Source: Promicromonospora iranensis (GTDB taxonomy: Bacteria; Actinomycetota; Actinomycetes; Actinomycetales; Cellulomonadaceae). From it: DNA of 64,000 bases. The translations under genes and the position numbers were made by a program. Location of the stretch: contig NZ_JAJQQP010000007.1 of assembly GCF_028994805.1 (NCBI RefSeq), positions 267,468-331,467 of the forward strand, in the 5' to 3' direction. The notes beneath the pieces are model-generated. The model did no database searches, was not told the origin of the DNA, and was given only the letters and a program-made list of their open reading frames with translations. Below, in pieces: positions 32,885 to 41,340 of the stretch; the first letter of the stretch is position 1; every line of letters starts with the position of its first letter.

Positions 32885-33178
32885 ATGACAACGCACCAGG
32901 AGACCCATCCCCGGGCTCGCCGGGGCGGGCCGTTTCTCGCTCGCAGCGAGACCGCCGTCGGGCTCGCTGCGCTGATTCTCGGGATGCTGATCTCGCAGGG
33001 AGCCGCCGAGGGGGTGACGATCGCGGGCTGTCTCGCCATGGCCGCCGGAGTCCTTTCCGGCAAGTTCGGCGCCAGCTGGGGGCGCATGGCCGTGGCAGCA
33101 GGGCTGGGCTTCGTGGTCGGGTCCGTGCCCTACTGGCTGGTGACCGTCGTGGTCATCGTGACCGCGTACGGGTTCTGA
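32885..33178 (+). CDS. Small membrane protein, unknown
   Basis: 97 residues from ATG 32885 (GAGGGGCG upstream). Two to three hydrophobic segments: TAVGLAALILGMLISQGAAE, IAGCLAMAAGVLSGKFG and GLGFVVGSVPYWLVTVVVIV. I do not recognise the family; it is not obviously linked to its neighbours. An alternative start at 32825 would add 20 polar residues. Confidence 0.65.
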   Translation: MTTHQETHPRARRGGPFLARSETAVGLAALILGMLISQGAAEGVTIAGCLAMAAGVLSGKFGASWGRMAVAAGLGFVVGSVPYWLVTVVVIVTAYGF

Positions 33179-33193
33179 ACCGGCGCGGGACGG

Positions 33194-33820
33194 TCACCAG
33201 AACTTCCACCACGGGCGACGCTCCGACGTCGTCGGCTCGCGGTCCGACGCCGACGGCGTGCTCGACGCTGCCCGCCGTGCCGTTCTCCTGGCGCGCCACC
33301 GGACGACCTCCTCGTCGACGTCCCGGGTGGGCGTGACGACCGGCGGTCCGCCCCGGAGCTGGCGCCGCGCATCGACGACGCGTGCGTTGAAGTCCGCGAC
33401 GATCTCTCGCACACGCTGTTCCATCCCCTCGCGGTCCAGCGTGTCGTCCAGCTCCGCATCGTCCTTGCGCAGCTGGGCGGACGGCAGGACGCCTGTGATG
33501 TTCTCGCGCTCGATGAGGCCCTTGACCCACCAGTCGGGGTCGTACGTGCCGGTCAGGCCGGGTATTGGCTTGCCCTGCAGCGGCAGGTTGTCGAACTCGC
33601 CGCGGCGCATCGCCTGGTCCACGACGACGTCGACGTAGCGGGAGCGCTCCTCGGCGCTCATGCTGGCGAGCGACTTCTTGCCCTCGTCGTCACCGTCCGT
33701 ACCGTCGGACGCGGGGGAGTCACCTGGCTCCTGGGCGCTCGCCGCCTCCCGGTCCACGCGGTACTGCGCGGCCCGGCGGAGGGGGTCGTTCTCTGCGTCC
33801 TTGCGCGATCCCGGCGCCAT
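33194..33820 (-). CDS. DUF1992 protein (DnaJ homologue subfamily C member 28-like)
   Basis: 208 residues. The conserved DUF1992 core lies at about 55-140: VDQAMRRGEFDNLPLQGKPI (family signature), DPDWWVKGLIERENITGVLP, then the Leu/Glu-rich helix ending VREIVADFNARVVDARR. No J domain is present in the bacterial members. Function unknown. The N-terminal 45 residues and the Arg/Ser tail are low complexity. On the minus strand TAACAT (33832-33827) is at -12 to -7 of the ATG, with no ribosome binding site, so the mRNA is probably leaderless. Confidence 0.85.
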   Translation of the reverse strand: MAPGSRKDAENDPLRRAAQYRVDREAASAQEPGDSPASDGTDGDDEGKKSLASMSAEERSRYVDVVVDQAMRRGEFDNLPLQGKPIPGLTGTYDPDWWVKGLIERENITGVLPSAQLRKDDAELDDTLDREGMEQRVREIVADFNARVVDARRQLRGGPPVVTPTRDVDEEVVRWRARRTARRAASSTPSASDREPTTSERRPWWKFW

Positions 33821-33966
33821 GCCAGCATGTTACAACTTTCACAAGCGGCTCGGAAGGGTCGTCACGAGCACCATCTCGCCTACCTCCTGATACTTACGCG
33901 CCGTGGCGGCTCGTACACGGACATCGCCACTGGTCATTGGTCGTGTTCGGGGCTGCTGGCGGGGTG

Positions 33967-34590
33967 TCATCGAGGCTCCTGGAGGTACGTGCGGATGTCC
34001 GGTCCGGACACAGCACGAGCATCCGAGCGGAAGGAGTCGACGATCGGGTCCGCGAGACGTACAGCGTCGTGCAGGCGCGCGGGCGTGGTGAGGTAGACCT
34101 GGACGGCTTGGCCGGTGGCCGCGCTGAGCTCGCTGCGGAGTTCGTCAGCGAGGTCCTCGGCGAAGTCATTCAATTCGTCGACGACGACCACAAGATCGAC
34201 GTCCGAGTCCAGCCTGGCCTCGCCACGCGCGACGGAACCGAATACGGCCACCGTCACGGATAGAGGATCGTCGGGACCATGTTCCGCTATGACCTCCGCG
34301 ACGCGCGACCGGAACCGGGTCCATGGATCGAGCGCGCTGAAGGCGGCGTCGATCGCGGCGAAGCCGAAGTGCTCCCGGTTCAAGGTGTGTGTTGTCGCTG
34401 CCCCGACATGGGAGGACAGGACGATTCCCTGGAGCGCGAGTCGAGAGAGCGCCAACCGGATTCCTCGTACAGAACCCTTGCGCGTGACGCGGTGGACGTC
34501 GGAGCCGGTCATCGGTGTTCCAGCTCGCCACAGGGTGGGGAGGGCAATACCCCACTCGCCGGACGTGTTCGTGGGCGATGATGGCGGCAT
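33967..34590 (-). CDS. Nucleotidyltransferase-domain protein with N-terminal winged helix
   Basis: About 207 residues if started at ATG 34590. The N-terminal part (LPTLWRAGTPMTGSDVHRVT, KGSVRGIRLALSRLALQGIV) resembles the winged helix of MarR/ArsR-like nucleotidyltransferases. The minimal nucleotidyltransferase motif is VAVFGSVARGEARLDSDVDL, with the GS and D-x-D metal ligands intact. These proteins resemble MNT-type antitoxins and the regulatory nucleotidyltransferases found singly in actinobacteria; no HEPN partner gene is adjacent. The start codon overlaps the aminotransferase ATG on the other strand; ATG 34512 is a shorter alternative that would truncate the helix motif. Confidence 0.75.
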   Translation of the reverse strand: MPPSSPTNTSGEWGIALPTLWRAGTPMTGSDVHRVTRKGSVRGIRLALSRLALQGIVLSSHVGAATTHTLNREHFGFAAIDAAFSALDPWTRFRSRVAEVIAEHGPDDPLSVTVAVFGSVARGEARLDSDVDLVVVVDELNDFAEDLADELRSELSAATGQAVQVYLTTPARLHDAVRLADPIVDSFRSDARAVSGPDIRTYLQEPR

Positions 34591-35758
34591 GAAGGTTTCT
34601 CGCCGGTCCCACGTGCCCCCGTTCGCCGTCATGGAGGTGCTCGCCGCCGCGAACGCGCGGCGTGCCACCGGGGCGGACGTGCTCAACCTCTGCGCGGGGG
34701 AGCCGTCGACCGGCGCGTCCGACGTCGTGCGCGAGCGTGCCATCGCGCTGCTGCGGGAGGGCACCCTCGGTTACACCGAGGCGATGGGTGTGCCCGCGCT
34801 GCGTGCGGAGATCGCCGGCCACTACAAGCGCTGGTACGACGTCGACGTCGACCCCGCGCGGATCGCCGTCACCACGGGTTCGAGCGGCGGGTTCGTGCTC
34901 GCGTTCCTCGCGTCGTTCGACGTCGGTGACCGCGTGGCGCTCGCCCGCCCCGGCTACCCCGCCTACAAGAACATCCTGTCGGCGCTGGGCTGCGAGGTCG
35001 TGGAGCTCGACTGCGGTCCCGAGACCCGTTACCAGCCCACGGTGTCGCAGCTCAACGAGGCCTACTACGGCGGAGGGCTCGACGGCGTCATGGTCGCCTC
35101 GCCCGCCAACCCGACGGGCACGATGATCACGCCGGCCGAGCTGGCCGCGATCGCGGAGTGGTGTGCCGACCACGACGTGCGGCTGATCAGCGACGAGATC
35201 TACCACGGCATCGCCTACTCGGACGAGGTGGCGCAGGCGACGGCGGCGACGTTCACCGGCCAGGGCGCGGTCGTCGTCAACTCGTTCTCGAAGTACTGGG
35301 CGATGACCGGCTGGCGGCTCGGCTGGCTGGTGCTGCCCGACGAGCTGGTGGCGCCCGTCGACGCGCTCGCGGGCAACGTCGCGCTCTCGCCGCCGGCGCT
35401 CGCGCAGCATGCCGGCATCGCGGCGTTCACGCCCGAGGGATATGCGGCTGCGGCGGAGAACGTGGCCCGGTACGCGGCGTCGCGCACGCTGTTGCTGGAG
35501 CGGCTCGGTGAGCTGGGGTGGCGTCCCGTCGCTCCGGCCGACGGAGCGTTCTACCTGTACGGCAACGTCGCCGCGTTCGGGCTCGACTCGATCACCTACT
35601 GCGCGCGGCTCCTGGCCGAGGCGGACGTGGCGATCACGCCGGGGACCGACTTCGACGGCGTGCACGGGCACGAGTGGGTGCGGCTGTCGTTCGCGTCCTC
35701 CCTGGACACGGTGACGCGTGCCGTCGACCGGATCGTGGCCTGGCACAAGACGCTCTGA
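34589..35758 (+). CDS. PLP-dependent aminotransferase class I/II
   Basis: 389 residues. Fold-type I aminotransferase with the PLP Lys in VNSFSKYWAMTGWRLGWLVL, the substrate-carboxylate Arg in WVRLSFASS, the Asn of the MVASPANPTGTM loop and DEIYHGI (Asp pairing with the pyridine nitrogen). Closest in style to aspartate/valine-pyruvate aminotransferases (AspC/AlaT-like); the amino donor is not predictable. No ribosome binding site; GATGAT is at -12 to -7. It diverges from the nucleotidyltransferase with overlapping ATG codons. Confidence 0.9.
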   Translation: MKVSRRSHVPPFAVMEVLAAANARRATGADVLNLCAGEPSTGASDVVRERAIALLREGTLGYTEAMGVPALRAEIAGHYKRWYDVDVDPARIAVTTGSSGGFVLAFLASFDVGDRVALARPGYPAYKNILSALGCEVVELDCGPETRYQPTVSQLNEAYYGGGLDGVMVASPANPTGTMITPAELAAIAEWCADHDVRLISDEIYHGIAYSDEVAQATAATFTGQGAVVVNSFSKYWAMTGWRLGWLVLPDELVAPVDALAGNVALSPPALAQHAGIAAFTPEGYAAAAENVARYAASRTLLLERLGELGWRPVAPADGAFYLYGNVAAFGLDSITYCARLLAEADVAITPGTDFDGVHGHEWVRLSFASSLDTVTRAVDRIVAWHKTL

Positions 35759-35769
35759 GCACCTTCCGG

Positions 35770-36234
35770 TCACTGGCGGCGGCGCAGCACCTCTGGCAGC
35801 ACGACCCACACGATCACCAGCACCACGAGCACGCAGGCACCGACCACGATTCCTGCGGTCCGCCCGACCACGACGTCGAACACGAGCAGTGCCGCGCCGG
35901 TCATCACCAGGGCGAGCACACCCAGGGCGATCCGGGTGAGCCGGGCGCCCATGGTGACGATGTGGCTCTTCATCTGCTTGCGGAACAGGGCCCTGTGCAC
36001 GCTCACGGGCGCCACGATCAGGGCGGTCGCCGTCACCGAGATCACGACCAGGACCAGGTAGACGGTGCGCTGGTAGTTGTCGAGATCGGCGAACCGGGCC
36101 TGGAACGGCAGCGTGAGCAGGAACCCCGTGAGGATCTGCACGCCGGTCTGCATGACGCGCAGCTCCTGGAGGAGCTCGTTCCAGTTCCGGTCCGCTCGCT
36201 CGGCGGGTGACTCACTGCGTCCGTCTGTCTGCAC
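35770..36234 (-). CDS. DUF6328 membrane protein
   Basis: 154 residues from GTG 36234. ELLQELRVMQTGVQILTGFL is the family signature; four hydrophobic helices follow, including TVYLVLVVISVTATALIVAP and LGVLALVMTGAALLVFDVVV. Function unknown. GACAAT occupies -12 to -7 upstream of the GTG on the minus strand, with no ribosome binding site. Converges with the aminotransferase. Confidence 0.8.
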   Translation of the reverse strand: MQTDGRSESPAERADRNWNELLQELRVMQTGVQILTGFLLTLPFQARFADLDNYQRTVYLVLVVISVTATALIVAPVSVHRALFRKQMKSHIVTMGARLTRIALGVLALVMTGAALLVFDVVVGRTAGIVVGACVLVVLVIVWVVLPEVLRRRQ

Positions 36235-36386
36235 GGTCCCATTGTCGCAAGTGTCGGGTAGGTCTGGCCCGCCGAGAAAATTCACCCGCTGGCATCACCG
36301 CCTCCCGTGGCCCGCCCTTGCCGCCCGGGAGAACATGCGGCTGGGGCGGGACGCGTCCGCGTCCCCAGGACAAGGGGCATGGACTG

Positions 36387-37958
36387 ATGAGATCAAAGAT
36401 GCGTGTGCCACTGAGCATGGTGCTCGGTGCGGCACTGACGATGACCGGCATCGCGACGTCGAGCGTGGCCGCGACACCCGATGCGGCGGCGGAGCCAGGA
36501 CCTTCCGCGGGGCAGACGACGCAGGCGCAGACCATGACCAGGCAGGTGCAGGACGTCACCGTCACGGCGAAGATCTCCCTGCCGCCGGGTTCGGACGTGC
36601 GGGGATCCATCGTCGGGACGCTCAGCATCACCCACAACGGGACGTCCGCGGCGATGCGGTCGGGGCGGATGACGATGGTCGACCCCGACGGCCGGGACCT
36701 CGTGGGCGCGCAGTTCGTGGGTTCCGGGACCGCCAACGCCTGGACCTCCACCGTGCCGCTGTCCGCGGACGCGAAGTCGGGCGTCTACCAGGTCAGCGTG
36801 GCCGCCGAGATCGCGGTGACGACCTCCGACGGGGTCGTCAACGTGCCGATCCGTACCGCCGACCCGGTCTCGGTGCCGTTCCGTGCACAGCGGAACATTC
36901 CCTCGATCTGGACGTCGACGTCGAGCGCGCCTGCCGGCTCGACGATCTCGGTCTCGGGCGCCGCGAACATCCGGAGCCTCGGCACCGGTGACTACCTGCC
37001 TGCCACCGGTCAGCAGGTGAAGCTGTACTTCGACCCGACCGGCGACGCGCCGGAGGCCCTGCGAGCGACCCTCACGACCGACTCGCGAGGCTTCTTCACG
37101 AGCCGGCAGAAGCCGGGCGGCTCCGGTAAGTGGCGGGCCGAGATGCCGATGACCGACGCGGGCGCGCGAGCGGTATGGACCATCACCTCCGCGGAACGGG
37201 AACGCACGACCACGCTGCGACAGGGCTCGGTGAGCGCTACGCAGAACGGCTTCACCGCGGGTGACCACCTGATGACGCACGACGTCGTGGTGGGCCTTGC
37301 CCCGGTGCAGCGCCGGGTCGACGTCGGCAGCCTCGGCTTCACCGTCGGCGGGAAGTCGGGCTGGGTCAGTGCCCAAAGCCGGCGCGGCGAGGGCAGCTTC
37401 CCCGACGGGTACCGCGTGGAGCGCGAGATGGTGCACGCCGGAGTCGGCACCAGTGCCGCGACGTTCACCTTCAACCCGACCCTGCCCGCGGGCATCTATG
37501 ACATCGGCATCCGGGACGCCATGAAGGCCTGTTCCGCACCCAGCTGGGCCGCGAACGACGCCGCCAGCGGCCTGAGCAGCTGCACGCACAACGTCCTGGT
37601 CCAGGACTCCACCGTCACGACCATCGTGGTGAAGCGCGCCAGCACCACCACCGTCTCGGCGTCGGACACGTCGTTCACCGGGCCGAAGACCATCACCCTC
37701 AGTGGTGAGGTGCGGAAGGTGCAGCTCGTCAGCGGCGGCGGCGCCGCGGACAAGCCGTCCCCCAACACACCGGTCAAGCTGTACTTCGACCCGGCGGGCT
37801 CGGCAGCACCGGTCTACAAGAAGACCGTCAGCACCGGTGCGAACGGGACCTACTCGACGCCGGTCGCGACGAGCACCTCGGGTAAGTGGATCGCGAAGTA
37901 CGCGGGCACGACCCTGCAGGCGCCCTCGCAGGCGTCGGTGGCCATCACGGTCAACTAG
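36387..37958 (+). CDS. Secreted Ig-like repeat protein
   Basis: 523 residues with a Sec signal peptide (MRSKMRVPLSMVLGAALTMT, cleavage near VAATPDA). The mature protein is Thr/Ser/Val-rich beta-sandwich sequence. A module occurs twice: VKLYFDPTGDAPEALRATLT with FFTSRQKPGGSGKWRA (about 210-255), and VKLYFDPAGSAAPVYKKTVS with TYSTPVATSTSGKWIA (about 466-510). The section between has four Cys-region residues (ACSAPSW, SSCTHN) that may form a disulphide. No LPxTG-like signal or transmembrane tail is present. Probably an extracellular or wall-associated protein; function unknown. A long hairpin terminator follows. Confidence 0.75.
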   Translation: MRSKMRVPLSMVLGAALTMTGIATSSVAATPDAAAEPGPSAGQTTQAQTMTRQVQDVTVTAKISLPPGSDVRGSIVGTLSITHNGTSAAMRSGRMTMVDPDGRDLVGAQFVGSGTANAWTSTVPLSADAKSGVYQVSVAAEIAVTTSDGVVNVPIRTADPVSVPFRAQRNIPSIWTSTSSAPAGSTISVSGAANIRSLGTGDYLPATGQQVKLYFDPTGDAPEALRATLTTDSRGFFTSRQKPGGSGKWRAEMPMTDAGARAVWTITSAERERTTTLRQGSVSATQNGFTAGDHLMTHDVVVGLAPVQRRVDVGSLGFTVGGKSGWVSAQSRRGEGSFPDGYRVEREMVHAGVGTSAATFTFNPTLPAGIYDIGIRDAMKACSAPSWAANDAASGLSSCTHNVLVQDSTVTTIVVKRASTTTVSASDTSFTGPKTITLSGEVRKVQLVSGGGAADKPSPNTPVKLYFDPAGSAAPVYKKTVSTGANGTYSTPVATSTSGKWIAKYAGTTLQAPSQASVAITVN

Positions 37959-37972
37959 CCGAGCGTTCCCAC

Positions 37973-38050
37973 AAGGTCCGCTTCGACCAAGCGCTTCGGC
38001 AGGCATCCTCCCGAGAATGCCTGCCGAACCGCTTGGTCGAGGCGGACCTT
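37973..38050. terminator. Very long terminator hairpin (34-bp arms, 2 mismatches)
   Basis: Arms 37973-38006 and 38017-38050 are complementary at 32 of 34 positions with a 10-base loop, between the converging secreted-protein and anti-sigma genes. Confidence 0.75.
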
Positions 38051-38068
38051 CGTGCTGCGCCCGGGTTG

Positions 38069-39553
38069 TCAGTCGTACGTGCGGAAGACCGCGTCCTCCG
38101 GCACCGTCACGATCGGCGCTGCCGTGTGTCGCACGGCACGTCCCGGCTGTCCGGGCTCCGCCTGTTCCGTGCGTGTGGTGGTGCCGGCCGGCCGGCCGGA
38201 CTCCAGGAGAGTGCCGACCATCACCTTCACCTCGGCCTCGGACCCTCCAGGTGTGTTCCAGGAGATCCGGTCGCCGGCCAGGCCGATCAACACCAGTACT
38301 TGTGGACCGCCCTGTCCGACTCGGATCAGATCAGGGCCGGCCGCTCGGCTCGGCGCGGTGTCGCGCAGCAGATAGGCGACTGGGCCGGTCGACCAGACGA
38401 CGGCGTCGCCCGCCGCGGAGAGACCGGACACCTGGCTGTCGGTCAGTCGGACGGTGATGGTCTCGTCCTCGTCGGGACTGACTCCTCCGTCCACCCGTGG
38501 GACGACGGTGAGCGTGACCGCGTCGCTGCCGTGGACATAGACGAGCACGTCGTCGGTGATGTCGACGAACGAGACGGGTGCGTCGTCGTCCGGGTTTCTC
38601 ACCGTCAGCAGGGTCGCCACGCTGCCGCCGTCCCCGTACGACGTGAAGGTCGTCGTCGAGTGGCCGTCGGCATCCCGCCCGAGCGTCGCCACGACAAGCT
38701 CGTCGGCGTCGCTCCCCACGGCGGTCGCCTGGCGGGCCAGGACCTCCGGCTGGCCGGAACCGTCGGCGCGAGTCACGGAGGCGATAGTCCCGTGCCGCCA
38801 CGCGATACGGCCGGCAGTCATCGTCGGGTAGTCAGTGTCTCGCCGGGGGATCTCGGCGAGGGTGCGGGTGTCACCCATGGCGGGAGTGGTCGTCCGAAGC
38901 GTGTACGGCGAGTCCATGAGCTCTTCCGGTGTCTCGCCGGCCACCTCGTACCACGCCGCCCGGCGCCCCTGAGCGGTCAGGCCCATCACCCTGGTGTGCC
39001 CGGTGCTGGTCAGCTCCCCTTGCAGCCCATCAGTGCCGAACACCTGGTAGCCAAGGAGGTACCCGTCGCTGATCCCGAAATTGCGCGCCTGCCAGAACGC
39101 TCCGAACTCGTTCACGTTCTCGGGATTCCGGTCACCAGCCAGCACGTCGTCGATCCGGATGTCGAAGCAGGGTGACATCGGCCGTGCGTCGGTCAGGTCG
39201 TACGTCACTCCCGGTCGGCTGCCGGACGGCACCTCGGGATCAGGCGTCCGCCGCACCGCTCGCTCCGGGACGTCACAGCCCGACACCTCCGTGATCCCCA
39301 GCAGCTCTCGCACCTGCTCGCTCCCGGGAAGCGTGACGTCCCCCAGCCCTGGCACGGGCACCGGCCCCGTGAGGGCCAGCGAGAGGGCGACGGCGGCCGC
39401 CGTCGTGCAGGCGCCCACCGCCTGCCACGACCGCCGACGCCGCAGCGCGCGCCGGCTCCCGGCGAGCACCTCGTGGGCGTCGAACCGGTGCTCCTCGACC
39501 GTGTCGGCACCGGCCCGGAGGCGGGCCAGGACGTCCGTGTCGTCGATGCTCAT
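38069..39553 (-). CDS. Membrane anti-sigma-like protein with extracellular beta-propeller-like domain
   Basis: 494 residues, starting within the sigma gene's stop (4-base overlap). Residues 1-42 are cytoplasmic (DTDVLARLRAGADTVEEHRF then RRALRRRRS), a transmembrane helix spans about 44-62, and about 430 residues lie outside. The outer part has repeated strands of the style VLARQATAVGSDADELVVAT and RISWNTPGGSEAEVKVMV, suggestive of a beta-propeller sensor. The partner is the SigE-family sigma factor. No zinc-binding HxxxCxxC motif is present, so any sigma binding would use a different N-terminal helix. Role as anti-sigma is inferred from topology and coupling. Confidence 0.75.
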   Translation of the reverse strand: MSIDDTDVLARLRAGADTVEEHRFDAHEVLAGSRRALRRRRSWQAVGACTTAAAVALSLALTGPVPVPGLGDVTLPGSEQVRELLGITEVSGCDVPERAVRRTPDPEVPSGSRPGVTYDLTDARPMSPCFDIRIDDVLAGDRNPENVNEFGAFWQARNFGISDGYLLGYQVFGTDGLQGELTSTGHTRVMGLTAQGRRAAWYEVAGETPEELMDSPYTLRTTTPAMGDTRTLAEIPRRDTDYPTMTAGRIAWRHGTIASVTRADGSGQPEVLARQATAVGSDADELVVATLGRDADGHSTTTFTSYGDGGSVATLLTVRNPDDDAPVSFVDITDDVLVYVHGSDAVTLTVVPRVDGGVSPDEDETITVRLTDSQVSGLSAAGDAVVWSTGPVAYLLRDTAPSRAAGPDLIRVGQGGPQVLVLIGLAGDRISWNTPGGSEAEVKVMVGTLLESGRPAGTTTRTEQAEPGQPGRAVRHTAAPIVTVPEDAVFRTYD

Positions 39554-40080
39554 CGCGCACCCTCCTCGAAGATGTCGCGCAGGCGGGCGATCCCGCGTGC
39601 GTTGGCGGACTTGACCGTGCCGAGGGGGATCCCGAGCTCCTGGGCGGTCTGCTCCGCGGTGAGGTCGAGCAGGTGGCGCAGCACGACCACGCGACGCTGC
39701 GCGACGGGGAGCTGCGACAACGCGCGCATCACCTCGTCCCGCACGGCGACGCCGTCCGCGGGACCCGCGACCGAGCCGGCCGGAACGGCGTCGGACGTCA
39801 CCTCGTGGCGGGTTCGGCGCCAGCCGTCGATGCGCAGGTTGAGCAGGATCCGGCGGGCGTAGGCGCGGGGCTCGCCGGCACGCGCCTTGTGCCACGACCG
39901 GTAGGAGCGTTCGAAGGTCGCCTGCACGAGCTCCTCGGCCCGGTGCGGGTCACCGGACAGGAAGAGCGCCGTCTTGTAGAGGTACGGGCCGGCGTCCTGC
40001 ACGAACGCCGTGAACTCCTCGTCCTTGGTCCGCGTGACGTCGACCCTGACCAGCGGGTCGTCACTCACCGGGGCGGACAT
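39550..40080 (-). CDS. SigE-family ECF RNA polymerase sigma factor
   Basis: 176 residues. Region 2: LYKTALFLSGDPHRAEELVQ, ATFERSYRSWHKA and AYARRILLNLRIDGWRR (-10 recognition). Region 4: ALSQLPVAQRRVVVLRHLLD and LTAEQTAQELGIPLGTVKS (HTH for -35). This is the actinobacterial group often named SigE-like, which lacks the classical zinc anti-sigma factor. Ribosome site GAGGAG precedes the ATG. It is the first gene of a two-gene operon with the membrane protein at 38069. Confidence 0.92.
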   Translation of the reverse strand: MSAPVSDDPLVRVDVTRTKDEEFTAFVQDAGPYLYKTALFLSGDPHRAEELVQATFERSYRSWHKARAGEPRAYARRILLNLRIDGWRRTRHEVTSDAVPAGSVAGPADGVAVRDEVMRALSQLPVAQRRVVVLRHLLDLTAEQTAQELGIPLGTVKSANARGIARLRDIFEEGAR

Positions 40081-40327
40081 GGTCGCGCGCTCTCCTCGTC
40101 ATGTCCCCCACCACGCGGGCGACTGGGAGAAAGGTTCCACGTGCCGGGGAGGAATCTGAACCGCCGTCACGACCCGCCGCAGCCGATTGACCCCATTCAC
40201 CGGCGAAACTAGCCTCGAGCGTGGCCCGATCGATGATCTGGTCACCCATACCTGGACACCCTCCGCGAGCACGGGGCCGACGCGCGCCGGGCCTGACCGC
40301 CGAGGAGCTCCGGACAAGGAGAACCCC

Positions 40328-41317
40328 GTGAGCACCCACGTCGCGCAGCCGTTCGTGCTCGAGCTGGCGGACCCGGCGGCAACCGACCTCGCGACGACCG
40401 GTGGAAAGGGCTCGTCGCTGGCGCGCCTGGCCGCCGCAGGCCTACCGGTTCCCGGCGGCTTTCACGTCACCACCGACGCCTACCGTGCGGCGGTGAGGGG
40501 CGCACCGCAGCACGTGATCGTCGAAGCCGCGGGACTGGTCGACCCGGGCCGGCCCGAGACGTACGAGGCAGCTGCGGCCCGCATCGCTCAGGTGTTCGCA
40601 GAGCTGGAGATCCCGGGCGCGGTGGCCGACGCCGTCCGGGCCGGCCACTCGAGGCTGCACCCCGCCGGCACCGGCGCACTCGCCGTGCGCTCCTCGGCCA
40701 CCGCCGAGGACCTGCCGGGGATGTCGTTCGCGGGCCAGCAGGACTCGTACCTCAACATCCGCGGCGAGGAGGCACTGCTGCGTGCGGTCCGGGACTGCTG
40801 GTCCTCCCTGTGGACGGCGCGTGCCATCGGCTACCGCGCCCGGCACGGTATCCCCGCCGACGGGGTAGCCCTCGCGGTGGTGGTGCAGGACCTGGTCGAC
40901 GCCGACGCCGCCGGCGTCCTGTTCACCGTCGACCCGATGACCGGTTCTCGGGACAGCGTGCTGATCAACGCGGCGTGGGGGCTGGGGGCGGCCGTCGTCA
41001 GCGGGCAGGTCACACCCGACACCTTCTTGGTGGCCCGGCTCGGCGGCGCCGTCGGGACGACCATCAGCACCAAGGACGTGCGTACGGTGCGGAGCGAGGA
41101 CGGGACCCGGAACGAGCCGGTTCCCGCTGAGCTGCGGGAGCTACCGTCACTCACCGACGCGCAGGCCGCGGACCTCGCCGCGCTCGGTACGCGCATCGAG
41201 GAGCTGTACGAGGTCGCGGTGGACGTGGAGTGGGCAGTGCGCGACGGCCGGTCGTTCGTCCTGCAGGCGCGGGCCGTCACGGGAGCCGCCGGCCGGCAGC
41301 CGGTCCCCGAGGTGTAG
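40328..41317 (+). CDS. Stand-alone PEP/pyruvate-binding (ATP-grasp) domain protein
   Basis: 329 residues from GTG with AAGGAG upstream. The whole protein is the nucleotide-binding domain of PEP synthase/pyruvate phosphate dikinase: TTGGKGSSLARLAAAGLPVP, LAVRSSATAEDLPGMSFAGQ (phosphate-binding), WTARAIGYRARHGIPADGVA, GVLFTVDPMTGSRDSVLINA and the terminal DVEWAVRDGRSFVLQARAVT. The phosphohistidine swivel domain and the C-terminal PEP/pyruvate or antibiotic-binding domain of full-length relatives (rifampin phosphotransferase, PpsA) are missing, and no remnant follows. It could work with separately encoded domains or phosphorylate another acceptor. Confidence 0.85.
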   Translation: MSTHVAQPFVLELADPAATDLATTGGKGSSLARLAAAGLPVPGGFHVTTDAYRAAVRGAPQHVIVEAAGLVDPGRPETYEAAAARIAQVFAELEIPGAVADAVRAGHSRLHPAGTGALAVRSSATAEDLPGMSFAGQQDSYLNIRGEEALLRAVRDCWSSLWTARAIGYRARHGIPADGVALAVVVQDLVDADAAGVLFTVDPMTGSRDSVLINAAWGLGAAVVSGQVTPDTFLVARLGGAVGTTISTKDVRTVRSEDGTRNEPVPAELRELPSLTDAQAADLAALGTRIEELYEVAVDVEWAVRDGRSFVLQARAVTGAAGRQPVPEV

Positions 41318-41340
41318 GACGACCGCCTGCTCCGTCCCGC

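Noticed and set aside
41318-41340. Possible frameshifted C-terminal part of a PEP synthase after the ATP-grasp gene
   Set aside because: Only 23 bp separate it from the converging SDR gene, and no swivel-domain sequence was found in any frame nearby.
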